Shown: positions 1 to 8,095, counted from the stretch's first letter. The stretch is DNA of 64,000 nt from Flavobacterium panacis (GCF_024649945.1 NZ_JANKMS010000003.1:62001-126000); one strand, 5' to 3'. The notes: generated from the letters alone by a model not told the origin. Made by a program: numbers and translations.

Positions 1-2
1 TT

Positions 3-995
3 CTTCACGTTATGCATTATCACAATATTGCAGTTGATTATATGGTAGGAGCGCAGTTGGAAGGATTCGATACAATGGTGCATTTAACAGAAGAAAATGA
101 TTTTATGGTTTTAGAAGGAGATGAATATTTGTCTTCACCAATTGACAGACGTCCAAAATTTCATTTATATCAACCAAACATTGCTTTGATTTCTGGAATT
201 GCTTGGGATCATATTAATGTTTTTCCAACGTATGAAAACTATGTAGAGCAGTTTGAGATTTTTATCGAAAAAATTACAGATGGTGGTATTTTAGTTTACA
301 ACGAAAATGATGCTGAAGTAAAACGCGTATCTGAAGCAGCATCAAACCCGATTAGAAAAATTGCTTACAAAACTCCAGAATATTCTGTAAGTGATGGAGT
401 AACTTTATTGAAAACTCCAGAAGGCGATATGCCAATTGAAGTTTTTGGAGCTCATAACTTGAATAATCTAGCTGGAGCAAAATGGATCTGCCAGAATATG
501 GGTGTTGACGAAGCTGATTTTTACGAAGCAATTGCAAGTTTTAAAGGCGCATCTAAACGTTTAGAAAAAATTGCTGAAGGAAAAGGAAAAGTTGCCTATA
601 AAGATTTTGCCCATTCACCAAGTAAAGTGGCTGCGACAACAAAAGCGGTAAAAGAACAATATCCAAACAGAACTTTGGTTGCTTGTTTAGAATTGCATAC
701 TTATAGTAGTTTAAATGCAGAGTTTTTAAAAGAGTACGAAGGTGCTCTAGAATATGCTGATGTTGCCGTTGTTTTTTATTCGCCAGATGCAGTAAAAATC
801 AAACAACTCGAAGAAGTGACTTACGAGCAAATCGCTAAAGCATTCAACAGAGAAGATTTAATTATTTATACAAATCCAGCTGAATTTAAGAAATATTTAT
901 TCAACCTAAATTTAGATAATTCTGCACTTCTTTTAATGAGTTCAGGAAATTACGGAGGTTTAAATTTTGATGATGTAAAAGGATTAATTGCTTAA
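3..995 (+). CDS. mpl: Mpl-type Mur ligase, 5' end cut by window edge
   Basis: The frame is open from base 3, before the first ATG at 12, so the gene begins outside the window. The product resembles the central and C-terminal Mur ligase domains of Mpl, the UDP-N-acetylmuramate:tripeptide ligase that reuses cell-wall peptides in the cytoplasm. Visible features are an acidic EGDEY segment, an IAWDHINVF segment matching the DH motif after the central sheet, and the C-terminal DFAHSPSKV segment equivalent to the DxxHxP region of Mur ligases. The N-terminal UDP-binding domain and the ATP-binding P-loop lie upstream of the window. Assignment to Mpl rather than MurC rests on overall resemblance. Confidence 0.8.
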   Translation, partial: LHVMHYHNIAVDYMVGAQLEGFDTMVHLTEENDFMVLEGDEYLSSPIDRRPKFHLYQPNIALISGIAWDHINVFPTYENYVEQFEIFIEKITDGGILVYNENDAEVKRVSEAASNPIRKIAYKTPEYSVSDGVTLLKTPEGDMPIEVFGAHNLNNLAGAKWICQNMGVDEADFYEAIASFKGASKRLEKIAEGKGKVAYKDFAHSPSKVAATTKAVKEQYPNRTLVACLELHTYSSLNAEFLKEYEGALEYADVAVVFYSPDAVKIKQLEEVTYEQIAKAFNREDLIIYTNPAEFKKYLFNLNLDNSALLLMSSGNYGGLNFDDVKGLIA

Positions 996-1020
996 TTAGT
1001 CCATTAGAAAATTAGATAAT

Positions 1021-1054
1021 GTGTCAATTGCTTTGCAGTTGGCACTTTTTTTTT
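1021..1054 (+). terminator. Rho-independent terminator, first copy
   Basis: GTGTCAATTGC (1021-1031) pairs with GCAGTTGGCAC (1035-1045) through a TTT loop, with two G-T wobbles, and nine T follow at 1046-1054. It sits 25 bases after the Mur ligase stop codon. Confidence 0.85.
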
Positions 1055-1084
1055 GAAAATGGTTTAATTAGAAAATTAGATAAT

Positions 1085-1118
1085 GTGTCAATTGTTTTGC
1101 AGTTGGTACATTTTTTTT
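1085..1118 (+). terminator. Rho-independent terminator, second copy
   Basis: GTGTCAATTG (1085-1094) pairs imperfectly with CAGTTGGTAC (1100-1109), and eight T follow at 1111-1118. It is a diverged copy of the terminator 64 bases upstream. The stem is slightly weaker because the last pair positions have changed. Confidence 0.7.
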
Positions 1119-1150
1119 AAAATTTTCTAATTTTCTCATTGCCACATTTC

Positions 1151-1400
1151 CTAATTAACTTTTTCGTATCTAAAATGACCAACAATTTTATACTCAAATA
1201 AACAATCTTCAAGAACTTGTCCGCCGCCGACATTGTGAACTATTAAATTGCGTTTTCCGTCTTTCGATTTTTTATTGGTTATTATTCCGATGTGAGAAAG
1301 TATTGGGTTTGGCAACATTTGAAACCGTAAATGTTTTTGATTCTTTTTTTTGACACGAAAGGAAAATAAAGAATAGAAGAGTAAGTTGTAATGATTTCAT
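1151..1400 (-). pseudogene. Decayed DUF1287 (YijF-like) lipoprotein gene with internal deletion
   Basis: On the minus strand an ATG at 1400-1398 starts a good lipoprotein signal peptide (MKSLQLTLLFFIFLSCQKKE), but this frame then runs into unrelated codons. A second frame, stopping at 1153-1151, encodes LSHIGIITNKKSKDGKRNL, then IVHNVGGGQVLEDCLFEYKI and VGHFRY. That is the conserved C-terminal end of the DUF1287 family, whose proteins are usually near 200 residues. Only about 32 N-terminal and 50 C-terminal residues remain, joined out of frame near 1304-1325. A large internal deletion with a frameshift is the simplest explanation. The C-terminal match is strong; the link of the signal peptide to the same gene is inferred from position. 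Confidence 0.75.
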
Positions 1401-1451
1401 TTTCAATGAATTTATTTTAAAATATGATAAAATTTAAAATGCTTTGTAGTA

Positions 1452-1486
1452 TTTGAAAGATTTTTCTTCTTTTTAATTTATATTCG
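1452..1486 (+). promoter_or_regulatory. Possible radC promoter
   Basis: TTTG (1452-1455) and TATATTCG (1479-1486, one mismatch to TAnnTTTG) are 23 bases apart and end 13 bases before the radC ATG. The spacing is at the long end of the Bacteroidetes range, so this is tentative. Confidence 0.35.
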
Positions 1487-1499
1487 CTACCTAAATTTT

Positions 1500-2195
1500 A
1501 TGATTATGGATGGGGGACATTTTGCAATAAGAGATTGGTCAGAAGATGATAAACCTCGTGAAAAATTAATGCATAAAGGAAAAGATGTTTTAAGCGATGC
1601 TGAATTATTGGCTATTCTAATTGGGTCTGGAAGTCGTAACGAATCTGCGGTTGCATTGAGTCAGCGTATTTTGGCAAGTGTTGGAGGTCTTAATTCTTTG
1701 GCAAAATTATCAATTGCTCAGTTAATGAAATTTAAAGGAATAGGAGAGGCAAAAGCGGTTACAATTGTCGCGGCTCTTGAATTGTGTGCCAGACGAAGAT
1801 CAGAAAAAGCAGAAGAAACAGCAAAAATAACTTCAAGTAAGATAGTTTTTAATATGATGCAACCTTTAATTGGAGAATTATCTCATGAGGAATTTTGGGT
1901 GCTTTTTCTTAATAATTCAAATAATGTAATTTCGAAGTCGCAACTAAGCAAAGGTGGAATTGCAGGTACAATGGTCGATATCAGATTGATTTTTAAATTG
2001 GCATTTGAGAAATGTGCTACTGGCTTGATTTTGTGCCATAATCATCCTTCTGGAACATTGATTCCAAGTGAAGCTGATAAACAAATTACCAAAAAGATTC
2101 GTGAGGCAGGAAACAAGTTAGATGTTAAAGTTTTGGACCATTTGATAATAACTGAATCAAAATATTATAGTTTTGTAGATGAAGGAATATTTTAA
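1500..2195 (+). CDS. radC: RadC family JAB-domain protein
   Basis: This 231-residue protein has the full RadC layout. It starts with an N-terminal UPF0758 segment (REKLMHKGKDVLSDAELLAI), followed by a helix-hairpin-helix stretch at about 78-86 (FKGIGEAKA). A C-terminal JAB/MPN domain carries the metal-site motif CHNHPSG with H180 and H182, then S190 and D193. RadC was historically linked to DNA repair, but its biochemical role is still uncertain. The start could be ATG 1500 or the ATG two codons later. The stop lies three bases before the HAD phosphatase gene, so the two are probably cotranscribed. Confidence 0.92.
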   Translation: MIMDGGHFAIRDWSEDDKPREKLMHKGKDVLSDAELLAILIGSGSRNESAVALSQRILASVGGLNSLAKLSIAQLMKFKGIGEAKAVTIVAALELCARRRSEKAEETAKITSSKIVFNMMQPLIGELSHEEFWVLFLNNSNNVISKSQLSKGGIAGTMVDIRLIFKLAFEKCATGLILCHNHPSGTLIPSEADKQITKKIREAGNKLDVKVLDHLIITESKYYSFVDEGIF

Positions 2196-2198
2196 TAC

Positions 2199-2885
2199 AT
2201 GAATACCACAATTACCGATGTCTTTTTTGACTTAGATCATACACTTTGGGATTTTGATAAAAATTCACAAATGGCTTTTGATCGAATTTTTAAAAGTAAA
2301 TACCAAGATATTATTACCGAAGATTTTATTAAAGAGTATATTCCGATAAATCAGGAATGCTGGAGACTTTATCAGAATGATAAAATTACACATCAGGAAT
2401 TACGCTTTAATCGATTGAAATTTTCTTTCGATGCTTTGAATTATGTAATTTCTGAAGAGAATATTTTGGCAATTGCTAATGATTATATCGAATTTCTAAC
2501 CGATAATAATTACCTTTTTGATGGAGCCATTGAAGTTTTAGAGTATCTAAAACCGAAATACAAACTTCATATTATTACCAATGGGTTTGCTAATGTGCAG
2601 GAAAAGAAAATTAATAATGCTTCTTTGGGAAGTTACTTCAATACGATAACAAATTCGGAGTTAGCAGGAGTTAAAAAGCCAAATAGTATTATATTTGATT
2701 ACGCTTTAAATTTGGCTAATACTTCCAAACAAAATAGTATTATGATTGGAGATGATTTTGAAGCCGATGTAACAGGCGCTTTAAACGCAGGTTTAGATGC
2801 AATCTATTTTAATGAAAAAAAACTGGATGTTTCCGGAGATTATAAACAAATTAACCATTTATTAGAACTAAAAAAATATTTATAA
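2199..2885 (+). CDS. YjjG-type HAD phosphatase (pyrimidine 5'-nucleotidase family)
   Basis: The 228-residue protein is a cytoplasmic haloacid-dehalogenase-fold hydrolase. Motif I is DLDHTLWDF with the nucleophile D11 and acid D13, motif II is the IITNG segment, and motif IV is IGDDFEADVTGA. Length and the long helical cap (about residues 15-95) match the YjjG/noncanonical pyrimidine nucleotidase subgroup, which removes phosphate from damaged or non-standard nucleoside monophosphates. The stop overlaps the next gene's ATG by one base (TAATG), which indicates translational coupling. Substrate is inferred from the subgroup only. Confidence 0.85.
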   Translation: MNTTITDVFFDLDHTLWDFDKNSQMAFDRIFKSKYQDIITEDFIKEYIPINQECWRLYQNDKITHQELRFNRLKFSFDALNYVISEENILAIANDYIEFLTDNNYLFDGAIEVLEYLKPKYKLHIITNGFANVQEKKINNASLGSYFNTITNSELAGVKKPNSIIFDYALNLANTSKQNSIMIGDDFEADVTGALNAGLDAIYFNEKKLDVSGDYKQINHLLELKKYL

Positions 2886-3658
2886 TGATGAAGATTAAAT
2901 TTTTACTTACTGCAATTTTATGTTCAATTGTTGGATTTGCGCAGTCTGTTAATGATTACAAAGCTGTAATTATACCTTTGAAATATGACTTTATGAAGAC
3001 CGATAATCAATATCGTTTGGCGACATTGAGTAAACAAAATTTAAGTAAAGCTGGTTTTGAAGCTTTTTATACAAATGAACAACTTCCTGATGGATACACA
3101 GACCGTTGCCAGGTTTTATACATTGATGTCATAAAAGACAATGCTTTTTTGGTGACTAAGCTTAGTGTACAGTTTAAAGATTGTTTTGGACAAGTAGTTT
3201 ATACTTCAGAGGTTGGAAGAAGTAAAGAGAAAGATTATGATTTAGCTTATAGAGAATCACTAGATAATGCTTTTAAATCAGTTCAGGCGTTACACTATAA
3301 ATATAGTGGTACTCCTGTAGCAGTTTCTAGAACTCCAGTTGCTACGCAAACTCCTGTAGCTGCAACTACAGCAGCAACTACTGTTGCGGCAACTCAAGTT
3401 GTGGCAGTGGCGACGCCATCACCAGATTTAAAAGATCCAAACTTATTGTACGCACAGCCAACAGAATCAGGTTATCAGTTAATTGATAAAACTCCAAAAG
3501 TGGTAATGAAGCTTCTTAAAACTTCTCAACCAAATGTTTATATCGCTATAAAAGATAACGTTCAAGGTTCTTTAATCTTAAAACAAGACGGACAATGGTA
3601 TTTTGAATCTTATCAAAATGACAAATTGGTTTCAGAAAAAATTACAGTTAAATTTTAA
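2885..3658 (+). CDS. Secreted protein of unknown function with Ala/Thr/Pro linker
   Basis: I do not recognise a family. The 257-residue product begins with a Sec signal peptide (about residues 1-19, ending GFAQ). It has an N-terminal globular part (about 20-140) rich in charged residues, then a low-complexity Ala/Thr/Val/Pro stretch (about 142-180) resembling a flexible linker, and then a compact C-terminal part (about 185-257). Such a layout fits a periplasmic or envelope protein with two domains. The start may be ATG 2885 or ATG 2888. It overlaps the preceding HAD gene by one base, so it is probably the last gene of the radC unit. Confidence 0.8.
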   Translation: MMKIKFLLTAILCSIVGFAQSVNDYKAVIIPLKYDFMKTDNQYRLATLSKQNLSKAGFEAFYTNEQLPDGYTDRCQVLYIDVIKDNAFLVTKLSVQFKDCFGQVVYTSEVGRSKEKDYDLAYRESLDNAFKSVQALHYKYSGTPVAVSRTPVATQTPVAATTAATTVAATQVVAVATPSPDLKDPNLLYAQPTESGYQLIDKTPKVVMKLLKTSQPNVYIAIKDNVQGSLILKQDGQWYFESYQNDKLVSEKITVKF

Positions 3659-3673
3659 AATATAAAATAGGAC

Positions 3674-4951
3674 TTAATAGTCATATTTATCTTTCCAACG
3701 GTTCTTTAGAAATTCGCGGGTACTATTCTCTCTAGAATTGTTTCCAGGATTGTAAAGAACCGTTTCTTTTATAGCATCTGGTAAAAATTCTTGCTCAGCA
3801 AAATTATTTGCATAATCGTGTGAGTATTTATATTCATCACCATAACCTAATTCTTTCATTAGTTTGGTAGGAGCATTTCGCAAATGAATTGGTACAGGTA
3901 AATCGCCAGTTTGTTTTACCAATTGTTGTGCGTTTCCAATTGCCATATAGGATGCATTACTTTTTGGAGATGTTGCTAGGTAAATGGCACATTGACTTAA
4001 AATAATTCGGCTTTCAGGATATCCGATAGTGGTAACAGCCTGAAAAGTATTATTGGCCATGATAAGCGCAGTCGGATTTGCATTGCCTATATCCTCACTT
4101 GCGAGAATTAACATTCTTCGGGCAATGAATTTTACATCTTCACCTCCTTCAATCATTCTGGCCAACCAGTAAACGGCACCATTCGGATCACTGCCGCGCA
4201 TTGATTTTATAAATGCAGAAACTATGTCGTAATGTTGTTCGCCAGTTTTGTCATAAAGAACCGTGTTTTGTTGTACTAATTGTAAAACTCGATCATTGGT
4301 TATAGTGATTTCATCACCAGCTGAAGCATTAATAACGAGTTCAAATACATTTAGAAGTTTTCTTCCATCACCGCCTGAAATACGCAATAAGGCTTCAGTT
4401 TCTTTTAAATCTATTTTTTTTGTCAAAAGATAGGCGTCGGTTTTCATGGCGCGTTCTAATAGCGCTTCTAAATCGGCTTTTGTAAATGCGTTTAGTATGT
4501 AAACCTGGCAACGTGACAATAATGCAGGAATCACCTCAAAACTTGGGTTTTCTGTTGTCGCACCAACTAATGTTATCCAGCCTTTTTCTACTGCAGCTAA
4601 AAGTGAATCTTGCTGTGATTTGCTAAATCTGTGAATCTCGTCAATAAACAGAATCGGATTTTTAGCAGTAAAAAGTCCGCCGCTTTGTTTTGCTTTTTCA
4701 ATGACATCACGTATATCCTTTACACCAGAATTTATGGCACTTAGAATATAAAAAGGACGTTTGGATTCTTGAGCTATAATTTGAGCAAGTGTTGTTTTTC
4801 CAGTACCAGGAGGTCCCCAAAAAATTAAAGAAGGAATTATTCCTTTTGAAATTTGTTGTGTTAAAGATCCGGTTGGACCAATCAAATGCTGTTGACTAAT
4901 ATAATCTTCTAATTTTTGCGGACGAATGCGCTCTGCTAACGGTGCTTCCAT
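3674..4951 (-). CDS. rarA: Replication-associated recombination protein RarA (AAA ATPase)
   Basis: This 425-residue protein has the RarA/MgsA/WRNIP1 order: an N-terminal APLAERIRPQ segment, Walker A GPPGTGKTT at about 46-53, Walker B ILFIDEIHRF at about 96-105, sensor GATTENPSF, and the C-terminal tetramerisation region with MRGSDPNGAVYWLARMIEGG and LASEDIGNA. RarA is a clamp-loader-like ATPase acting at stalled replication forks. Length is normal. The gene is convergent with the secreted-protein gene, 15 bases away, with no obvious terminator between them. A promoter box lies only four bases before the ATG. Confidence 0.95.
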   Translation of the reverse strand: MEAPLAERIRPQKLEDYISQQHLIGPTGSLTQQISKGIIPSLIFWGPPGTGKTTLAQIIAQESKRPFYILSAINSGVKDIRDVIEKAKQSGGLFTAKNPILFIDEIHRFSKSQQDSLLAAVEKGWITLVGATTENPSFEVIPALLSRCQVYILNAFTKADLEALLERAMKTDAYLLTKKIDLKETEALLRISGGDGRKLLNVFELVINASAGDEITITNDRVLQLVQQNTVLYDKTGEQHYDIVSAFIKSMRGSDPNGAVYWLARMIEGGEDVKFIARRMLILASEDIGNANPTALIMANNTFQAVTTIGYPESRIILSQCAIYLATSPKSNASYMAIGNAQQLVKQTGDLPVPIHLRNAPTKLMKELGYGDEYKYSHDYANNFAEQEFLPDAIKETVLYNPGNNSRENSTREFLKNRWKDKYDY

Positions 4952-4955
4952 TTTA

Positions 4956-4963
4956 CAAAATTA
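4956..4963 (-). promoter_or_regulatory. rarA -7 box abutting the start codon
   Basis: On the minus strand TAATTTTG (perfect TAnnTTTG) is followed by TAAA and then the rarA ATG. Transcription would start at or next to the ATG, which predicts a leaderless message. No clear -33 TTTG was found at the expected distance. Confidence 0.5.
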
Positions 4964-5116
4964 CTGTTTTTTAATTTTAGATTTTGTCTCTCGAAAGTTA
5001 AAACAATTCAGAATTAGAAGTATTGTTACAATCTGAGACAGTTTTAATATGACAAATTATCAGTAAAATATTTTTGGATAGTTTTTTGAGTCTTTACCAT
5101 TGTTATTTAGAAAACT

Positions 5117-5878
5117 ATGAACGATACTAATTTTAAATTTTCAAATTCAGTTATTGGACTTCCTGTGTTTTTTGTCCTTTTATTATGGATAGTGTATTGG
5201 TTGCAGATTCGATTTGATTTTGATTTTTATCAATACGGAATTTACCCAAGAGATTTAATAGGCTTGAGGGGAGTTTTATTCAGTCCGTTTATTCATGAAA
5301 ATTTAGAGCACTTATATAATAATAGTATTCCGCTTTTGATATTACTGTCGGCTATTCAATACTTTTATCCCAAACAAACCTTTGGAGTTCTTAGTTACGG
5401 AATTTTATTGTCTGGATTTATTACTTGGGTTGTTGGTCGGGAAAATTATCATATTGGAGCAAGTGGTTTGATTTATGTTTTGGTAAGTTTTATTTTCTTT
5501 AAAGGAATTCAAACCCGTTATTACAGATTAGTTGCTTTGTCTTTGACAGTTGTCATGCTTTACGGAGGTACGATCTGGTATGTTTTTCCAGATGTGGATC
5601 AATCCATTTCTTGGGAAGGACATTTAGCTGGTTTTATCACTGGTTTTGTTTTAACATTGTTTTATAAGGCACCCGAATATGCCAAACCCATAGTGTATGA
5701 TTGGCAGCGACCAGATTTTGATCCTTCCACAGACCCTTTTATGAAACATTTTGATGAAAATGGAAACTTTGTACCTATTTCTCATGAAGAGGAAGAAGAT
5801 CAGATTGATTATTTTTCTTCAAGTCATCCTGTCAATTATATTTTTATAAGAAAAACAGAAGGAGAAGAGGGAATTTAA
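5117..5878 (+). CDS. Rhomboid family intramembrane serine protease
   Basis: This 253-residue inner-membrane protein has about six hydrophobic segments (roughly 13-30, 70-84, 90-107, 113-130, 138-157, 166-182). The catalytic serine motif is GASG with S116, the catalytic histidine is H169 in WEGHLAGF, and the HxxxxHxxxN motif of the second helix is present (H60, H65, N69). Together these make an active rhomboid likely. After the last helix there is a hydrophilic tail of about 65 residues containing an acidic EEEED stretch, probably cytoplasmic. Substrates are not predictable. The gene stands alone, divergent from rarA. Confidence 0.9.
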   Translation: MNDTNFKFSNSVIGLPVFFVLLLWIVYWLQIRFDFDFYQYGIYPRDLIGLRGVLFSPFIHENLEHLYNNSIPLLILLSAIQYFYPKQTFGVLSYGILLSGFITWVVGRENYHIGASGLIYVLVSFIFFKGIQTRYYRLVALSLTVVMLYGGTIWYVFPDVDQSISWEGHLAGFITGFVLTLFYKAPEYAKPIVYDWQRPDFDPSTDPFMKHFDENGNFVPISHEEEEDQIDYFSSSHPVNYIFIRKTEGEEGI

Positions 5879-5912
5879 TTTGATGTTTTTCTAGATTAAA
5901 TGAGTAAATTTG
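5879..5912 (+). promoter_or_regulatory. Promoter for the small secreted protein gene
   Basis: TTTG (5879-5882) and a perfect TAAATTTG (5905-5912) are separated by 22 bases, within the Bacteroidetes range. The start codon at 5940 would give a leader of about 25 bases. Confidence 0.6.
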
Positions 5913-5939
5913 TTTAGTAAAAATTTAATTTCCAGAGTT

Positions 5940-6446
5940 ATGAATGAAATGAAGCTATTGGTTTTGTTCTTGTATCTTGTTTTTAGTAATACAGTTAATG
6001 CTCAATGTGAAATTAAAAATAGGGTACAGGCAGACGGAAGTATGATGTATTATTTTGAACCAGCCGTATTTTATACTACTAAATCAAAATCTTTGAAAAT
6101 TAATATCGTTACTGATAAAGAGCATTATTTTGTCGCACTGCAGCCAACTCCATTTCCAGATAAGAAAATTGGGAAAAAGATAAAAGATGATTTAATCATT
6201 CATTTGGCAGATAATAATACTTATAAGCTGGCGCATTACGATACACAATACCGAGAAAATGACTCGGTAATGCAGGTTCTTTATTTAATTGATAATAAAG
6301 ATCTGAAGGCATTTTCAAATTATGAAGCTGTGACTGCTGAGATTAATATGGAAGGGACGGAATTTATAAGAAGTTATAATTTTAAACTTCATAAAAAAGC
6401 TATTAGTGAACAACTTCAATGTTTCTTGAAAGAAGAGGAAAAGTAA
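5940..6446 (+). CDS. Small secreted protein of unknown function
   Basis: I do not recognise a family. The ATG at 5940 is preferred over an in-frame TTG at 5910, because it places a typical signal peptide (MKLLVLFLYLVFSNTVNAQ) at the N-terminus and because the upstream TTG overlaps the promoter box. The mature part is about 145 residues, with alternating hydrophobic and charged stretches suggesting a beta-rich periplasmic domain and a Lys/Glu-rich end. The stop codon directly abuts the stop codon of the convergent DUF2490 gene, with no base between them. Confidence 0.8.
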   Translation: MNEMKLLVLFLYLVFSNTVNAQCEIKNRVQADGSMMYYFEPAVFYTTKSKSLKINIVTDKEHYFVALQPTPFPDKKIGKKIKDDLIIHLADNNTYKLAHYDTQYRENDSVMQVLYLIDNKDLKAFSNYEAVTAEINMEGTEFIRSYNFKLHKKAISEQLQCFLKEEEK

Positions 6447-7253
6447 TTATTGATCTTCGTCTGTGATTTGCTGATGGTGTTTGTTTGCAATTTTCTTCTT
6501 AAGATTTCTGATAAGATTGTTGAAACTAATGGTAAGTGAAGCAGCATTTGTTGTTTGATTGCCATTATTTCGTGGTAAATATTCATTACAATAGCTAAGT
6601 TCAATTTGAATATCATCTGTAAATAGATATCCTGCACCAATATTGAATCTGTTTCGGTCAAAGAAACTTTCTCCTGTAACTTTTGCTCCAGATTTTAAAT
6701 AGATTTCATCTGAGGCTACTGCGTAAATCACGCCTTCTCTTAAAATTTTACTGTTTATGGGTTGTAAGTACTTTATTTGCTGCCGATATCGAAATACGTT
6801 TTCATAATCGTCGTCTTGGTTTCTCATGTGACGAAATTCAGTACGCATTCTGGTGCTTAAAGTGTAACCAGTTTTATGAAAGTAATAAATTCCCTGAAGA
6901 TCAAAACGCCATTCGGGAGATTCAAATTGTCCAATCTCAGGAACATCTTTGTTGCTATAATAAGCTAAGGAACCAGATAATTTCCATCTGGATGAGTAGT
7001 AATAATGTGCCCAACCTCGCAAAGATCTTTGAATCGTATTTTGAAATATATTGGATGAAGATTCTGTACTACTGTAGGTAGTTCCTAAATCTATTTCAGT
7101 TGACCATTTTTTGCTTAACGTTTGATTGAATTGAATCTCGTTCCAAAATTGGCCATAAGTAGTATTTTGTCCGTAGCTGTTTGTAATCATTAAAATTACA
7201 AACAGACATCGAACAATTTGTATTATTTGTATTGGATTAGATTTTGAAAGCAT
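6447..7253 (-). CDS. DUF2490 family outer-membrane protein
   Basis: The 268-residue protein has a signal peptide (about 1-28, ending SYGQ). It continues as repeated amphipathic beta-strands with aromatic ends, for example GQFWNEIQFNQTLSKKWSTE, WAHYYYSSRWKLSGSLAYYS and FRYRQQIKYLQP. This pattern fits DUF2490, a Bacteroidetes family thought to form small outer-membrane beta-barrels. A Lys/His/Gln-rich tail of about 20 residues follows the last strand. It lies 48 bases downstream of rlmB on the same strand and could be cotranscribed. No enzymatic motif was seen. Confidence 0.8.
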   Translation of the reverse strand: MLSKSNPIQIIQIVRCLFVILMITNSYGQNTTYGQFWNEIQFNQTLSKKWSTEIDLGTTYSSTESSSNIFQNTIQRSLRGWAHYYYSSRWKLSGSLAYYSNKDVPEIGQFESPEWRFDLQGIYYFHKTGYTLSTRMRTEFRHMRNQDDDYENVFRYRQQIKYLQPINSKILREGVIYAVASDEIYLKSGAKVTGESFFDRNRFNIGAGYLFTDDIQIELSYCNEYLPRNNGNQTTNAASLTISFNNLIRNLKKKIANKHHQQITDEDQ

Positions 7254-7301
7254 TAATTAAAGTTTTTAATTATTCATTCTAATCTTCATTCTCAATTTAA
7301 T

Positions 7302-8036
7302 TTAACTTCTTTGACGAACAGTTTCGTATAAAAATGCGCCGCAGGCAACAGAAACGTTTAAAGAACCAATTGAACCGAACATTGGTAGTTTTGCTTTTTC
7401 ATCTACTATTTTTAAGACAGAAGGATTTATTCCGCGATCTTCAGAGCCCATAATTATAGCAACAGGATCAGCTAATGAAACATCATAAATATTTTGATCT
7501 GTTTTTTCTGTTGCAGCTACTGTTTTAATTCCAGAACCTTGAAGATAAAAGATAGCATCTTTGATGTGTTCTACTTTACAGATTGGGACATTGAATACAG
7601 CTCCGGCTGATGTTTTAACAGTATCTCCATTTACAGGTGCCGAACCCGCTTTTTGAACAATAATTCCATTTACTCCTGTACATTCTGCAGTTCTGATAAT
7701 TGCACCAAAGTTTCGGGCATCAGAAATCTGATCTAATATTAAAAATAAAGGTTTTTTCCCAGATTCAATAGTAGATTCGACAAGATGTTCTAAATCAATA
7801 AAACCAATAGGAGAAATGGTTGCTACAGCACCTTGATGATTATTTGGAGTAAGACGATTTAATTTTTCTACAGGAACATAAGAGAAGTTAACGTTTGCAC
7901 GTTTCATCACCTTCATTAAATCTTTCATTAGTTCTCCAGCAATGTCTTTTTGTATAAAGACTTTGTCTACTTCTTTTCCTGCTTGAATTGCTTCTATAAT
8001 GGCTCTAATGCCAAATATTTGATGTTCTTTTTCCAT
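7302..8036 (-). CDS. rlmB: 23S rRNA 2'-O-methyltransferase, TrmH/RlmB type
   Basis: This 244-residue SpoU/TrmH-family methyltransferase has an N-terminal substrate-binding domain (HQIFGIRAIIEAIQAGKEVD) and a C-terminal knotted domain. The three SPOUT motifs are visible: DQISDARNFGAIIRTAE, IIMGSEDRGINPSV and GSIGSLNVSVACGAFLYE. RlmB methylates G2251 of 23S rRNA in the peptidyl-transferase region; the exact target here is inferred from length and domain order. The start codon lies only four bases from a perfect -7 box. Confidence 0.92.
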   Translation of the reverse strand: MEKEHQIFGIRAIIEAIQAGKEVDKVFIQKDIAGELMKDLMKVMKRANVNFSYVPVEKLNRLTPNNHQGAVATISPIGFIDLEHLVESTIESGKKPLFLILDQISDARNFGAIIRTAECTGVNGIIVQKAGSAPVNGDTVKTSAGAVFNVPICKVEHIKDAIFYLQGSGIKTVAATEKTDQNIYDVSLADPVAIIMGSEDRGINPSVLKIVDEKAKLPMFGSIGSLNVSVACGAFLYETVRQRS

Positions 8037-8040
8037 AGGA

Positions 8041-8048
8041 CAAATATA
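8041..8048 (-). promoter_or_regulatory. rlmB -7 box abutting the start codon
   Basis: Minus-strand TATATTTG is followed by TCCT and the rlmB ATG, so the transcript is predicted to begin within a few bases of the start codon. The upstream region is occupied by the terminator of the Sus operon, and no -33 TTTG is seen. Confidence 0.5.
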
Positions 8049-8062
8049 GGTAATATGTTTCT

Positions 8063-8095
8063 ATAAAAAAACCGCTCTGAATTAACAGAGCGGTT
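8063..8095 (-). terminator. Terminator of the SusC/SusD operon
   Basis: On the minus strand AACCGCTCTG (8095-8086) pairs perfectly with CAGAGCGGTT (8079-8070) around a six-base loop. The stem is followed by a T-run reading into 8065. It ends the unit whose last gene stops at 8127. Confidence 0.9.

Larger units (their letters stand above)
1004..1118 (+). repeat. Tandem duplication containing two terminators
   Basis: Two near-identical blocks, 1004-1054 and 1068-1118, lie at an offset of 64 bases. Each starts with the same 17 bases (TTAGAAAATTAGATAAT) and continues into a hairpin plus T-run. The copies differ at a few bases in the hairpin. This looks like a local duplication of the terminator behind the Mur ligase gene. 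Confidence 0.8.

Noticed and set aside
6683..7081. 132-residue plus-strand open frame
   Set aside because: Antisense to the DUF2490 outer-membrane gene; composition (many Cys, Trp, Arg) is that of a shadow frame.
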